A stretch of DNA of 64,000 nt from Metaphire vulgaris (lineage: Eukaryota; Annelida; Clitellata; Crassiclitellata; Megascolecidae). Below are positions 53,256-63,824 of this stretch, piece by piece. The position numbers and the translations under genes were made by a program. How positions within the stretch are numbered: position 1 is the stretch's first letter; the number at the start of each line of letters is the position of its first letter. Below the pieces are notes generated by a model, which was not told the DNA's origin, made no database searches, and saw nothing but the letters and a program-made list of their open reading frames with translations. The DNA lies in the NCBI GenBank assembly GCA_018105865.1, contig CM030865.1, forward strand, positions 8,646,198-8,710,197. The letters run 5' to 3'.

Positions 53256-54500
53256 ATCTAATTTATCATATATCTCTCAGAAAATCTAATATGTTCGTTA
53301 AAAATGACCGCCCTTCAAAAATCCATGTTGGCTGTCTTTTAAGATTTTAAATCTCATCACAAATGATCTAGCAACATCCTTTTGGATATTCTCCACCAGA
53401 ACCTTATACAATATGCAAATCAACTCAATGGTCTATGGTTTCCTGATTCACTACGATTTTCCTTTTTAATGTTTTCCGCTTTGGTTGTAATTCGCCAGAT
53501 GGCGATGCGATGCAGGCCGATGCCAATGTACTCTAGGCATGAAAGTGCAATGAAAGAACATAACTCATTTGAAAGAATATGAAAAATTAGGAAATATTTG
53601 TGCGTTCAATCGCACGAGATCCTCACTGTTACACTTCGTTGTTTGAGAACCCTTGTTGCGCTTGACGATATCTTCAGTATAAAATGATGGAGAGGAATTT
53701 TTCTACACCACCAGCGGGGGATACATCCCAACCCCGGTTTGTGGCAGACAGTTCCTACCCCTACACCCCTTCCCATGGGTGGCGATGGTTATCACCAAAA
53801 CAGACTGCTGTTAAAACTAATTAATTTAAAAGTCTAATGGTGGAAATTCATCTTTGGAAATTGAGATTTGAACCACTATAACTGACTATAACTGACTCCA
53901 CAAAATTTAGAATGGACCAAATGAAAACTGAAGAGATGACAACAGAAATCGTATCTTTGACTTATATTTTTCTTTTTTTCGGGGCCAAGCATCGAATTCC
54001 TGCCACCTCACTCGCCCATTTCTATTCCCTCTCGGTCCAAGGAGTCTAGATTTTCCAGCCTTGAAAGTTTCAAGTAGACTTAGGTTTTAAGAAATTTATA
54101 TGCTGGCAATCCTCCTTACACAGTTTATAATAAAATGATTTTTTAATGTACTCAAAATCCAAAATACAATTTAACCAAACAAGCAAAGCAATAAGCCTAC
54201 TTTGCTAATTAGAAACAGACAAATTTAGCCAAAAAATTAAATATAATTACATTGACAAATGTATAATTCATTATTTGAGTAGTTGAATGAATAGCAGTTA
54301 AAAATTAACAAAACAAATATCCAAAATAAAAGATGCTAGAACAAGAAAGGATTTGGAGACACTGTTGATTAATTAAATAGATGAGCACATCAAATTCTCA
54401 TATTGAGCATTCATTATATATTGAAAATATGATAATGTTGGAAAGTACACTGTAAATACCAAGAGAGAACAGGATTTCCTGAAAGGGAAGGTTTGGTTTT
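53256..54500. other. No gene recognised
   Basis: No domain, tail or terminal repeat recognised in about 1.2 kb. Confidence 0.4.
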
Positions 54501-54800
54501 GATCATAACCAAGTTCGAAAAACCTTGACAAGCAAAAAAGGTCACACTCATTTTCCCTCTTGTACTTTTTTTCCTTTACAGATGTGCTGACAAGCAACGA
54601 AAAAGGATCTCACCGTCACCTTACATCTTTCCCTATTATAGCGCTTACAAATTATTTTGGGTCGGCAGCCACGGGGGGCTTGACCCCCAAAACAGCGTCC
54701 GAAAATAAAAAATGTACGAAAACACAGTAAACAAATTTTGTCGGCATCCAAGGGGGGTTTAACCCCCAAACCTCCCCTTGGCTACGCCACCGATCCTTGT
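54501..54800. mobile_element. hAT MITE fragment related to 61570-61705
   Basis: GACAAGCAAAAAAGGTCACA at 54526 and GACAAGCAACGAAAAAGGAT at 54590; then GGGTCGGCAGCCACGGGGGG, AAATTTTGTCGGCATCCAAG and the end CTTGGCTACGCCACCG. The latter block is shared with 61570-61705. Confidence 0.65.
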
Positions 54801-55049
54801 AGCGCGTATGTACCAGACTATTGACTTTCTCGCTGTCTCTTTCTACGCTTTCAGTAAACGTAAAGTCAAACGTCAGAGTTAATCTGTGTTGTTTGTAGAA
54901 TGAAGACATTTCGACGAAATTTCACGGCGATATCTTCCAACTGACTGAGACTTCAGCTGAAGAAGAACAGAGAATAGGAAGAGAGAATGTCAACGGGTTC
55001 GATCGAAATGAATCAACGAATCAACAGACGAGCAGAAGAATCGAAGACA

Positions 55050-55115
55050 ATAAAACGAAGAAGAAGAGAAAGAAGAAGAAGAAGAAGAAGAAGAAGAAGA
55101 AGAAGAAGAAGAAGA
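55050..55115. repeat. (AGA)n microsatellite
   Basis: GAAGAA run. Confidence 0.97.
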
Positions 55116-55164
55116 AAGATTCATTTGGGATCCAATCAACAACGCTTGGATTTCACCGGACGCC

Positions 55165-55310
55165 GTAAGTTCAGCCGATAAGTTCAGCCGATAAGTTCAG
55201 CCAATAAGTTTAGCCGATAAGTTCAGCCGATAAGTTCAGCCGATAAGTTCAGCCGATAAGTTCAGCCAATAAGTTCAGCCGATAAGTTCAGCCAATATGT
55301 TCAGCCAATT
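55165..55310. repeat. 13-bp minisatellite AAGTTCAGCCGAT
   Basis: About 11 units; position 12-13 alternates between CGAT and CAAT variants. Bounded by CGCCGT on the left and TTTTTGC on the right. Confidence 0.95.
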
Positions 55311-56620
55311 TTTGCTATGCATTGGCTGCTAAATAGACGGTCAGCTATGGGTAGTCTAGTATTTATCAGCCTAAGCCTCATTGTCGACAGTTATTTTATT
55401 CCATTCGGATACAAATTTCTCATAAGTTTTGCACAAATGCTACGACTGGTCCCAAACCCTAATGTGGGCACCGGGTCCAACATCGTGGTCTCTAATGATG
55501 ACTCTTGTACTTGTATTCCAACTAAGTGCTAGTTTTAATGTTATGATAAAAATACAATCCCTTACTTCATACGAAATGTGAACGTCTTTGCTTATGAAAT
55601 TTAAGAAAAACTATATGTTGAGATGTGAAATTGACGAAGGTATTAAAAGTTTCACTGTACGTCATATCGAAGCACTTTACTTTTAAAAATGTATTCACAT
55701 TATTTTGTCCATAATGCCAAAGTATTGTCTGCATTGCGCTCGAAAATTGGTCGCTGCTCCTACTAATGAGTAAATTATTTTGGGAAAACGAAATAGAACT
55801 CGTTAAATCGATGAAAAAAGGGAAATTAGGAGAACATCTTCACTCCGTCTTCCAATTGATCTTGTGGAGAAGCGATCAGTGCAGTTCTGAAGAGCTCAAG
55901 ACAAAATAATTGAACGTGAATTATTGTGAGACAGATTAATCAATGAATGCACGATGAGCCGAATCAACCTTCGGAATTTCAATTGGCTATGATAGTTGAA
56001 AAGCAAACCTTAAATTTATTATTAATTATTATCTTTAAACTCAATCCGCGGTTCACGATTACAGCTGATCGACACCTCTGTACTGTATATCGATCATCGA
56101 TTGTACTGGTTCCAGGTTATTTTTTATTTAGAAGCAGCATTGTCATCACCAGACCAATGAAGCACCGAGATTTTTAAGTGCACTCGATGACCTCATCTTT
56201 TGCCTATCTTCCTTCAGTGCAAAGGCACTCACATAATATAATCTGCTTTTAAGTATTTAGATGACGCTAATTGACACAGTACACTACTATGCATTAAAGT
56301 AGTCAAGAGGGGCCACCTGAGAGGGGGACGGATTCCCTATTTGGGCTGGAGCCAGTCGTTAGATTTGCACAAAAACCGATGAGAATTTTTCGGGGATGAT
56401 GTAGGGTGAGCGCAGACAGAATTGATATTACAGTTTAGTATTAGAGTTTTTGATCACAGAGCAATAAATCGCAATTAAGGTCTTTAAGGAATACATCAGA
56501 ACTCACGGTTTAACTCTAATATCACTTAAAATTTCTGCGGCTCGTCCTCTGATCAGGCCAATATTAGTTGTGAGATTCTTACAGGAATATTAAATATTTA
56601 ATCTTATGGGAGAGATTCAA
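55311..56620. other. No gene recognised
   Basis: AT-rich without identifiable features. Confidence 0.4.
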
Positions 56621-56775
56621 TAGCGTGTAGAGGAGGGGTCGTTGGGGGCGGTGGCCCCGGGCGCGACCAGATGGGGATGCCAAAATCGACTCGGCGACCT
56701 TTTTTGTTCGACAAACATTTTTTATCGACTTGGTCCCGGGCGCCCACCACTCTATGCACGCCGCTGGGGATGGTA
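56620..56775. mobile_element. hAT MITE, decayed
   Basis: Left CAATAGCGTGTAGAG and right, reversed, CAGCGGCGTGCATAGAG. Interior CCCCGGGCGCG/CCCGGGCGCC pair and GCGACCTTTTTTGTTCGAC at 56696. The TSD is not clear. Confidence 0.6.
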
Positions 56776-56794
56776 GGACAAAAGTTCCACTGAA

Positions 56795-56935
56795 AAAATT
56801 CATGGACAAAAGGCCACGGGGACAAAATGTCAGCGGATAAAAATGTCAGCGGACAAAATGAAACTATAACCCTAACCATAACCCTACCCCTTGACATTTT
56901 GTCCGTGAACATTTCATCCAGCCACGAGCTGGGGG
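56795..56935. repeat. GGACAAAATGTCA repeat cluster
   Basis: GGACAAAATGTCAGCGGA-type words on the left, TGACATTTTGTCCGTGAA on the right, forming an inverted pair with AACCCTAACC between. Related to 24325-24420. Confidence 0.7.
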
Positions 56936-57479
56936 AGATTGTCGTATGTTTGTCATGCAGTCGGCAAACTGCTCCAAAGTTCAATATTTGTAAATAGTAT
57001 TAGCCTGAATTTTGGGCGGTTTAGGCTTCGTAGACCTGTTATAAGAACCAGTGACCATCGGCGCAACTAAGAGTGCACAGGAACCAACCAGGCCACCCAT
57101 TTGGACCTGGTCCTGACTGAAAGAACCACCTTCATCAGTGGGGGAGGGGTTGGCGACATGCTATCATGAAGTCTGACAATTTTCAAAATTTAGAACCCTC
57201 TGTGGAATAAATAAATGATTGATAATTATTCGCGTCTGAGAAAGCGTATTTGTTTGTTCGACTCTTGAACGAATCTCTGAGTCGAGAGATTCTTCGATCT
57301 CCTCCGAGTCTTTCGTCTTTGGTTTGACGTTTTAGGCTGATATCGATTTCATTCATTTCAGCAACGCAATGTCACTCATCGACAGAGGAATCTACTCGAC
57401 GGCAGCGGCAAGTGAACTTCCAGTAGATTCTTGTGCATTCACTCGGTTGAAGTTCTGCTGTGCTTAACTTTAGTCTAAT
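56936..57479. other. No gene recognised
   Basis: Nothing supported. Confidence 0.4.
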
Positions 57480-58501
57480 TAACAATTTAACAATTTGAGA
57501 TGATAATCCCACAACATCATCGATCTACTCGATCTTCCTTTCATGTAACACTCCTTCGTCCTCTGAATCAATCGTCTTTCAAAATTTGCAGCCGTGCTTT
57601 TTCCTTTGCTGCACCAAAACTTTGGAACTCAATTCCAGCATCCCTCCGCTGTCTACACCATGGTCAAATAACAAATTCTGAGTCACAATTTCTTTCCATT
57701 CTTGTAACATCTCCTCAAGTTTTTTTTCTGAAATCAAAGCATTTTTCTTCAAAAAATCATTTCCTCCATAACTGTAACGCTCCAACCACAATGACCCTTT
57801 GGATTAAATGACCCTGCATGAATGACCCAACCTTTGGCTATAGCTACTCTCAGAGTTGTCCATGGTCGGTTTTGTCAACCCAAACCCAACCCAACCCACC
57901 AAATTTCCAACCCAGCCCAACCCAACCCAAACAAAATTCATGTTTTCTGACCCAAACCCAACCCAACCCATCCGTACAAAAACGTGAAAGTACAATCGCA
58001 ATTTTAAAAACATACATACATTCAAGCACATAAATAGTTATTTGCTTATTTCGAGTTGTTATTGCAACAAACCGGAAATTCATCATTCTCATAATTAAGA
58101 AACAATGATTGTATTAATGCCGTGATGTGATGCATTTAATTCAATGTATGTATGTATGTCCACTCCAAAGACCGACTTGCACCTCAACGTGGTGGAGTGG
58201 TGAACAGTTGAGTAAGGGAGCGTCTGCTAGGGCTATACCATCAGTGAAGAAGGCCGCAAGGCTGAAGTATCACCTAGGGCGTCACGCGAGGTGGGCAGGC
58301 CTAGCAGGAACCCCGAAAAGACTGGCCAACGCAAGCGGCAGGTTTGGTGCACCGGACAGTCAATGGAAACATTGACGACTGAAAGCACCTCCACTGCCCG
58401 GGGGATACCAAACGACATGGACGAGGCTAAGGGAGACAACCCTGAAAGAAAATTCGACAGTAGGCAATGGCAAACCACTGTTGTAATTGCCAAGAAAAAC
58501 C

Positions 58502-59752
58502 ATGGACAAGTACACTGAGAATTTAGAGAAGAGCGTAAAGGAGACCTCGAGGAAAAATCCAAGAGGCCTCTCGCCTGGTAGGGAGAGACATGCAAAGCAG
58601 GTGTCGCCCGACCACAATCCAGCGACTGCTTACAAGACAAAAGATAACAACGGAGGGAGATGGAGGCAGAAGTTTCGAATAGGAACTTGGAACGTCAATA
58701 CACTGTACCAAGCAGGGAAACTATGCAACGTTATAAAAGAGACAAAAAGATTAAAATTAAACATCATGGGAATATCGGAGGCAAGATGGACGGGAAACGG
58801 GAAAATAGTTTCGGACAAAATGACAATACTATATTCCGGGGAGCAAACAAAACATATAGGAGGAGTGGCAGTCATACTCGATGAAGAAGCAACAAAAAGT
58901 TTCAAAGAATACTGGCCAGTATCATCAAGGGTTTTACTGGTTAAGCTGCAAACAAAACCAGTGAATACAAACATCATACAGGTCTATGCGCCAACACAAG
59001 ATCACCCAGAAGAGGAAATAGATCTATTCTATGAACAACTGGAAAAGGCAAAAGAAATATGCAAATCACAGGAGGTTACAATAATAATGGGGACTTAAAC
59101 GCAAAAGTCGGCAAACAAAAAGTGGAAAACAACAGGCCCTCACGGTTTAGGAACAAGAAACGAAAGAGGGGAAAGATGGGTAGAGTGGTGTGAGGGAAAT
59201 GAAATGGTAATAACTAACACATGGTTCTGCAACCACCCAAGAAGGACGTGGACATGGAAAAGTCCGGGAGACAAGAGCAGGAACCACATAGATTATATAA
59301 CTATCAATCAGAGATACAGAAATTCGGTCACGCAGTCAAAAAGCTACCCAGGGGCAGATTGCGACAGCGACCATGTACCAGTCGTGGCAAACATGAAAGT
59401 AAAACTGAAGAAGATGAAGAAAAGGTCAGGACAAGAAAGGTATGACTGGAAAGAACTGGAGAAGATTGAACAAAATGCAGAAGAATACAAACAACAAATA
59501 ACAAATAGATTCAAAGAGATGGACCGGACAGAAGAGGTAAACACAAAATGGAAAATTTACAAAGAGGCACTAATCAACACATCAGAGAGTCTAGTACCAA
59601 AGACCAAAGCAAAAGCCAAACAACAGTGGATGACTCAAGAAATCCTGGACTTAATGGAAGAAAGAAGGAAGGTGAAAACAACAGACAAAGAGAAATATCA
59701 ACTGCTTAATAATTTAATAAGGAAAGAATGCAGAGCAGCAAAAGAAATGTGA
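58502..59752 (+). pseudogene. RTE LINE endonuclease domain
   Basis: Apurinic-type endonuclease: FRIGTWNVNTLYQAGKLCNV, IMGISEARWTGNGKIV (catalytic E), VYAPTQDHPEEE, and SDHVPVVANMKVKLKK. The GDLNAKVG segment at 59089 is in a different phase and the frame returns by about 59130, so two indels compensate. In-frame stops at 59096 (TAA) and 59750 (TGA, where TGG would be expected). The family's mammalian relative is CFDP2, which derives from BovB. EN nicks DNA at insertion. Confidence 0.85.
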
Positions 59753-59773
59753 TTAAACAAGCAATGCGACTGG

Positions 59774-61501
59774 ATGGAGAAAAACAAACACAAAGAGAAC
59801 ATTCACGATAAAATAAGAGAGTTGGCAGGAAAGAAAAACAGAGGAACGGGCACCAACTGCATAAAAAACAAAGAGGGAAAAATGCTGACAGAGGAAGAAG
59901 AAATCAGAGGAAGATGGGAAGAATACATAAAAGAACTCTACGAAGATGAGGAAAGAATACTATTACCGATAATAAAAAATGAAACAGAAGGCCCCAAGAT
60001 TATACAAGATGAAGTAAGAGCCGCGTTAAAAGACATGAAAAAGAAGAAGGCGGCGGGAAAGGACAAGATAGTAAGTGAAATGATTCTTGCGGCGGGGGAA
60101 GAAGGACTGAAAAGAACTACAGAAATGATAAATACAATTTATGAAACGGCTACAATACCTGAAGACCTTGAAAAATCAATAATAATACCAATACCAAAGA
60201 AACAAAATGCAACTGAGTGCGAAGCATTCCGAACCATCAGCCTAATAAGCCATTTTGAAAAGCTATTACTAAAAATACTGCTCAAAAGGACGAAGAATAA
60301 AATCAGACACAAAGCATCAGAACAGCAATATGGCTTTAAGGAAAATTGTGGGTGCAGAAACGCAATATACATTCTAAGAAGAATCAGTGAGAGATGCATA
60401 GAAATGCAGAAGGATGTATATATCTGTTTCATGGACTACGAAAAAGCTTTTGATAACGTCATGCACAAAGAGCTATTCGACTGTCTGGACAAAGCGGGAT
60501 TAGATGGAAAGGACATGAAAATATTCTCGGAAATATATGGGAAACAGACAGCAACAATCAGAATAAAAGGGAAAGAGGGAAACTGGATCAAAATACAGAA
60601 AGGAGCAAGGCAAGGTTGCGGTTTATCACCAGAATTCTTCAATGCTTATGGAGAGGAAATCATGGAAAAAATAGAGAACATGGAAGGAATCATAATTGGA
60701 GGGCAGAACATTAACAACCTGAGATTCGCGGACGACGCAGCATTAATGGCGTACACACAAAAGAAGCTACAGGAATTAGTGGACGAAGTAGTTAAGGAAG
60801 GCGAAAGAAAGGGTCTAAAAAGAAATACAAAGAAAACATACTGCATGGTGATCTCCAAACAAAAAGATACACCAAGATGCCAACTATACATAAATGGACA
60901 ACTAATAGAGCAAGTAAATGACTTCAAGTATTTAGGAAGTTGGATATCCAGCAATGGGAAATGTGAAAAGGATATAACAACAAGGATTGCCATGGCAAAA
61001 TCAGCATTTGTGGAACTAAAACACATCTTAACAAATAAGAGATTATCAATGGAAACAAGGATAAGGGTCTTGGAATCTTATGTGTGGTCGGTATTGCTAT
61101 ACGGCGCAGAAACGTGGACAATTTCCAAACAGATGAAGAAAAAATTAGAGGCAGTGGAAATGTGATTTTTAAGGAGAATGATGAAGGTTTCTTGGACAGA
61201 GAAAACATCAAACGAGAAAATTTTGGAAAAGGCAAACTCAAGAAGGAAATTGATAAAGACTATAAAGAAAAGACAACTAGAATTCTTCGGACACATAATG
61301 AGAAAAAAAGGCCTGGAAAACTTAGTCACAACAGGTAAAGTGATGGGGAAAAGAGCAAGAGGGAGACAAAGATTGACATTCATCGAAAACCTGCTATGCG
61401 ACGTGAAAGACAAAATATCAGAAGTAGAACTGCTACAAGCGACTTACGACAGAGAGGAGTGGAAGTCCATGGTCGCCAACGTTGTAAGACAAGGCACCTA
61501 A
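59774..61501 (+). pseudogene. RTE LINE reverse transcriptase and C-terminus
   Basis: The same frame as the endonuclease. RT motifs in order: AAGKDKIVSEMILAAGEEGL, TISLISHFEKLLLKILLKRT, QQYGFKENCGCRNAIYILRR, CFMDYEKAFDNVMHKELFD (motif A), KGARQGCGLSPEFFNAYGEE (motif B), NNLRFADDAALMAYT (FADD catalytic pair), TKKTYCMVIS, DFKYLGSWIS, LLYGAETWTI. A single TGA at 61163 (expected TGG, giving W) precedes FLRRMMKVSW and the terminal KKRQLEFFGHIMRKKG and REEWKSMVANVVRQGT. Three nonsense codons in 1000 codons: inactive but young. Confidence 0.9.
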
Positions 61502-61516
61502 AGAAGAAGATGTATG

Positions 61517-62340
61517 TATGTATTCGAAACAACTTCCATAGTGCCGTAACATAGACTGGTCAAAGAAGCACGTTGCGTCGGCAGCCATGAGGGCTTGACC
61601 CCCCAAACCGCGTCAGAAAGTTAAAAATAGATGGAACCACATTAACAAAATTTTTCGTCGGTAGCCAGAGGTAACCCCCTCCCTCTTGGCTACGCTGCTG
61701 GACATCGATTCGCTTGATCAGTTTTTACAGACAAGAAGAATAGTTCACTGTTATAAGATTGGATGGACCACAATTACAGTTACTGAGAACACACACACAG
61801 ACACACACACAGCTCTAAAAGGAAGAAAGCAAGGACAAATATCATGAAGAAAATCTATAATTATATAGTAGAGATAAGGCATCCAACCTGTCTTTTGCAT
61901 AGTTGTTCAGATGGAATTTCGATCAGAACAAAGCGACTGATTAATAAATTAATTAAACAAGATCGCAAAATATTTGACTGAGAAACGTAACAGGTAAAAC
62001 CGTTGTGCCTCTTCCCTCATGGAGCCCTAAGCACGTGCTTAGTGGTGCTTAATGGTTAATCCAGCCCTGCTATTGTCAACTGGCCGTGGTCGGTTTATAA
62101 AAGGAATGCGTGAAATCAAGTCAACAGCAGCCGTTCACATGATTTGATCTACATGTATCTGATTAGCTATTGTCCACTGTTTACTACAGACTTCTGAATG
62201 CACTGCCTACGATGGAATGTAGGCTAACGTATATGGCGCCATTTTTAATGACATAATACAAGAATCTAATACTTTGTCAACGCAGAAAACAGAAAACCTA
62301 TATTTAACGTGGTTAACAGAATAACTGGTGCAGATTTACG
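61517..62340. other. Repeat debris inside the hAT element
   Basis: A short reversed LINE/SINE 3' end (CAACTTCCATAGTGCCGTAA, 61526) and a hAT MITE fragment (GTCGGCAGCCATGAGGGC...CTTGGCTACGCTGCTGG, 61570-61705) related to 54655-54795. An (AC)n tract at 61789-61810. Nothing else recognised. Confidence 0.5.
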
Positions 62341-62545
62341 AAAACTAACCCAACCCAACCCGTCATATTTTTAAAAATCTCGACCCAAACCCAACCCAAC
62401 CCAACCCAACCCATGGGTTAACCCAACCCATGGACAACTCTGGCTACTCTATATTAAGATTAAGCGCCTAGGAATACGGAGCTACTTCGGTGCTTCTTTT
62501 GAAACCGCTATAGAAACTAACAAGATTTTACTTACTTACTTCTGT

Positions 62546-63419
62546 GTTTTTTAAAATATTCCACGCTTCCACAAGACAGATCATAAACAGGGCTTTTTTG
62601 TGCGAATACTTTACAGTTGTATACATCACGGGTGTTGTTTAATACAGCGTATAGTTGCAGCCGTATTCATTGTAGTTGTGGTTGTGCTGAACGAAATGAA
62701 TGTAATTTCGGTCGCCTTCGTTGTCACAATGCTGACCTGTCTTCGAATTCTTGCATTTTCTTTCTAATCTTGAGTCTTTCTTCTGGTTTTATGAATTTGT
62801 GACTTAAAATTGTCTTTCTGTTCGTTCGAGCCTGCTCCAAAATCTCGACTGAATTCATTTCTTATATTATGTTCTCTTAAAGTTTCAAGAAGCAAATGAT
62901 CGACTGACATTTCAGAATAATTTTGAATCGTCCTCTGAAATTTTCCATTTAAATAATCTGCGAAGACCTACTTGACATATTCCTATCGCTCATTGGTGCG
63001 TCAAAACTGGAGCGGAGTGGATTGCTCAATAGAACTATCGAACATAAAAGCCCGTCCCATAATCTCGTGGCTTTTATAAGACAGTCATTTAAATAGCAGT
63101 CGTTTGAAAGAAGATAACGAACTGTTGTCTGTTGTAGCTCCTTTTTTGGTCTTGCAACATAGTTATGTAGCCTTGAAATAGTTTCTTATTAAAGAAATAC
63201 CCTAACGTGTATACTTATATGTATTTTTAATGATAGAAATTCGCCGATGTCCTACAAATTTCCATAAATAGTTGTATCAAGTCACACTGCTAAGGTAACT
63301 TCACAATTTGAATTATTTTTCAAATCATAGACTTTAATAGTCACTAGAACGTGTCTGTAGGATTCGAAAGTGAAGCCAGCTTTTCGCCATCTTTGCTAGG
63401 ATTTTCAATGGCGACCATA
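62546..63419. other. No gene recognised
   Basis: No domain or terminal repeat recognised. Confidence 0.4.
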
Positions 63420-63534
63420 TTGCAGTAAAACTTCTAATACAAGCAGGTTTCAAACAGGGTCCGTGTCTCCAATATAAGGTAAACATTTGTTTTAGAGGAA
63501 GGCCATTAGGCTTGTATTAGAAGTTTTACTGCAA
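63420..63534. mobile_element. MITE with 25-bp perfect TIR and TA duplication
   Basis: TTGCAGTAAAACTTCTAATA and, reversed, the same sequence (25 bp in all, to CAAGC) bound 115 bp; TA flanks both sides (63418-63419, 63535-63536). The TA target and short length suggest a Tc1/mariner-type or similar MITE. Confidence 0.85.
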
Positions 63535-63584
63535 TATTATATTAATAGTTTCCATGCTAACCGCTGTAAGTTTACTTTAACAGA

Positions 63585-63775
63585 ATAACAAACAACTCTT
63601 TGGATATGCGGTTGCAGACTGGGCAAGTGACACTTCAGAAAGAGAAACGCCGGTTTTTTATTCAACTGTATCAATTATGTGGACAGCAGAAAACAAAGTC
63701 AAGTAAAACTATCTTCAACCGAAGCAGAGTGCATTGCACTCTCTGAAGCAGTAAGCAGCAAACACCACAACGGTG
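63585..63775 (+). pseudogene. Ty1/copia retrotransposon RNase H relic
   Basis: LFGYAVADWASDTSERETPV, then after a frameshift RKQSQVKLSSTEAECIALSE AVSS. DADWA..D..R and KKQ..V.LSSTEAEY.ALSEA are the signatures of the copia-type RNase H. No LTR was found within the window. Confidence 0.82.
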
Positions 63776-63824
63776 ATATTGATACGAGGTCAAATGTTAA
63801 CATTAGGATGATTAGGACCATGTT

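Larger units (their letters stand above)
58145..61516 (+). mobile_element. RTE/BovB-like LINE, nearly full length
   Basis: The 5' region contains AGGCAATGGCAAACCACTG, then TTGCCAAGAAAAACCATGG, closely resembling the segment ahead of the ORF in vertebrate BovB (GGCAATGGCAACCCACTCC...). One endonuclease-RT frame follows (58502-61501). The 3' UTR is only a few bases, ending GAAGATGTATGTATGTATT; TATG repeats also occur at the 5' edge (58143-58159), so insertion was into, or the tail creates, a TATG microsatellite. Confidence 0.88.
57851..62442. mobile_element. hAT element with AACCC arrays, TSD GCTACTCT
   Basis: Exact 8-bp duplications at 57843-57850 and 62443-62450. Ends CAGAGTTGTCCATGG and CCATGGACAACTCTG are perfect inverted repeats. 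Next to both ends are AACCC arrays (57880-57975, 62345-62430) in the same orientation, not inverted. The middle is taken up by an inserted RTE LINE (58145-61516) and other repeat debris. Confidence 0.92.
57480..62545 (+). pseudogene. L2-like LINE 3' part, split by hAT element 57851-62442
   Basis: The first segment (57480-57850) reads RAFSFAAPKLWNSIPASLR, and, in the same frame, FFLKSKHFSSKNHFLHN (FKSKLKTFLF). The 3' UTR continues across the insertion: GGCTATAGCTACTCT then TATATTAAGATTAAGCGCC, matching the uninterrupted tail of the family (31900-31950 reversed), and ends AAGATTTTACTTACTTACTT at 62526-62545. Confidence 0.88.

Noticed and set aside
52790..53350. Polyleucine, polythreonine, polyproline frames on both strands
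   Set aside because: All arise from a compound trinucleotide repeat.
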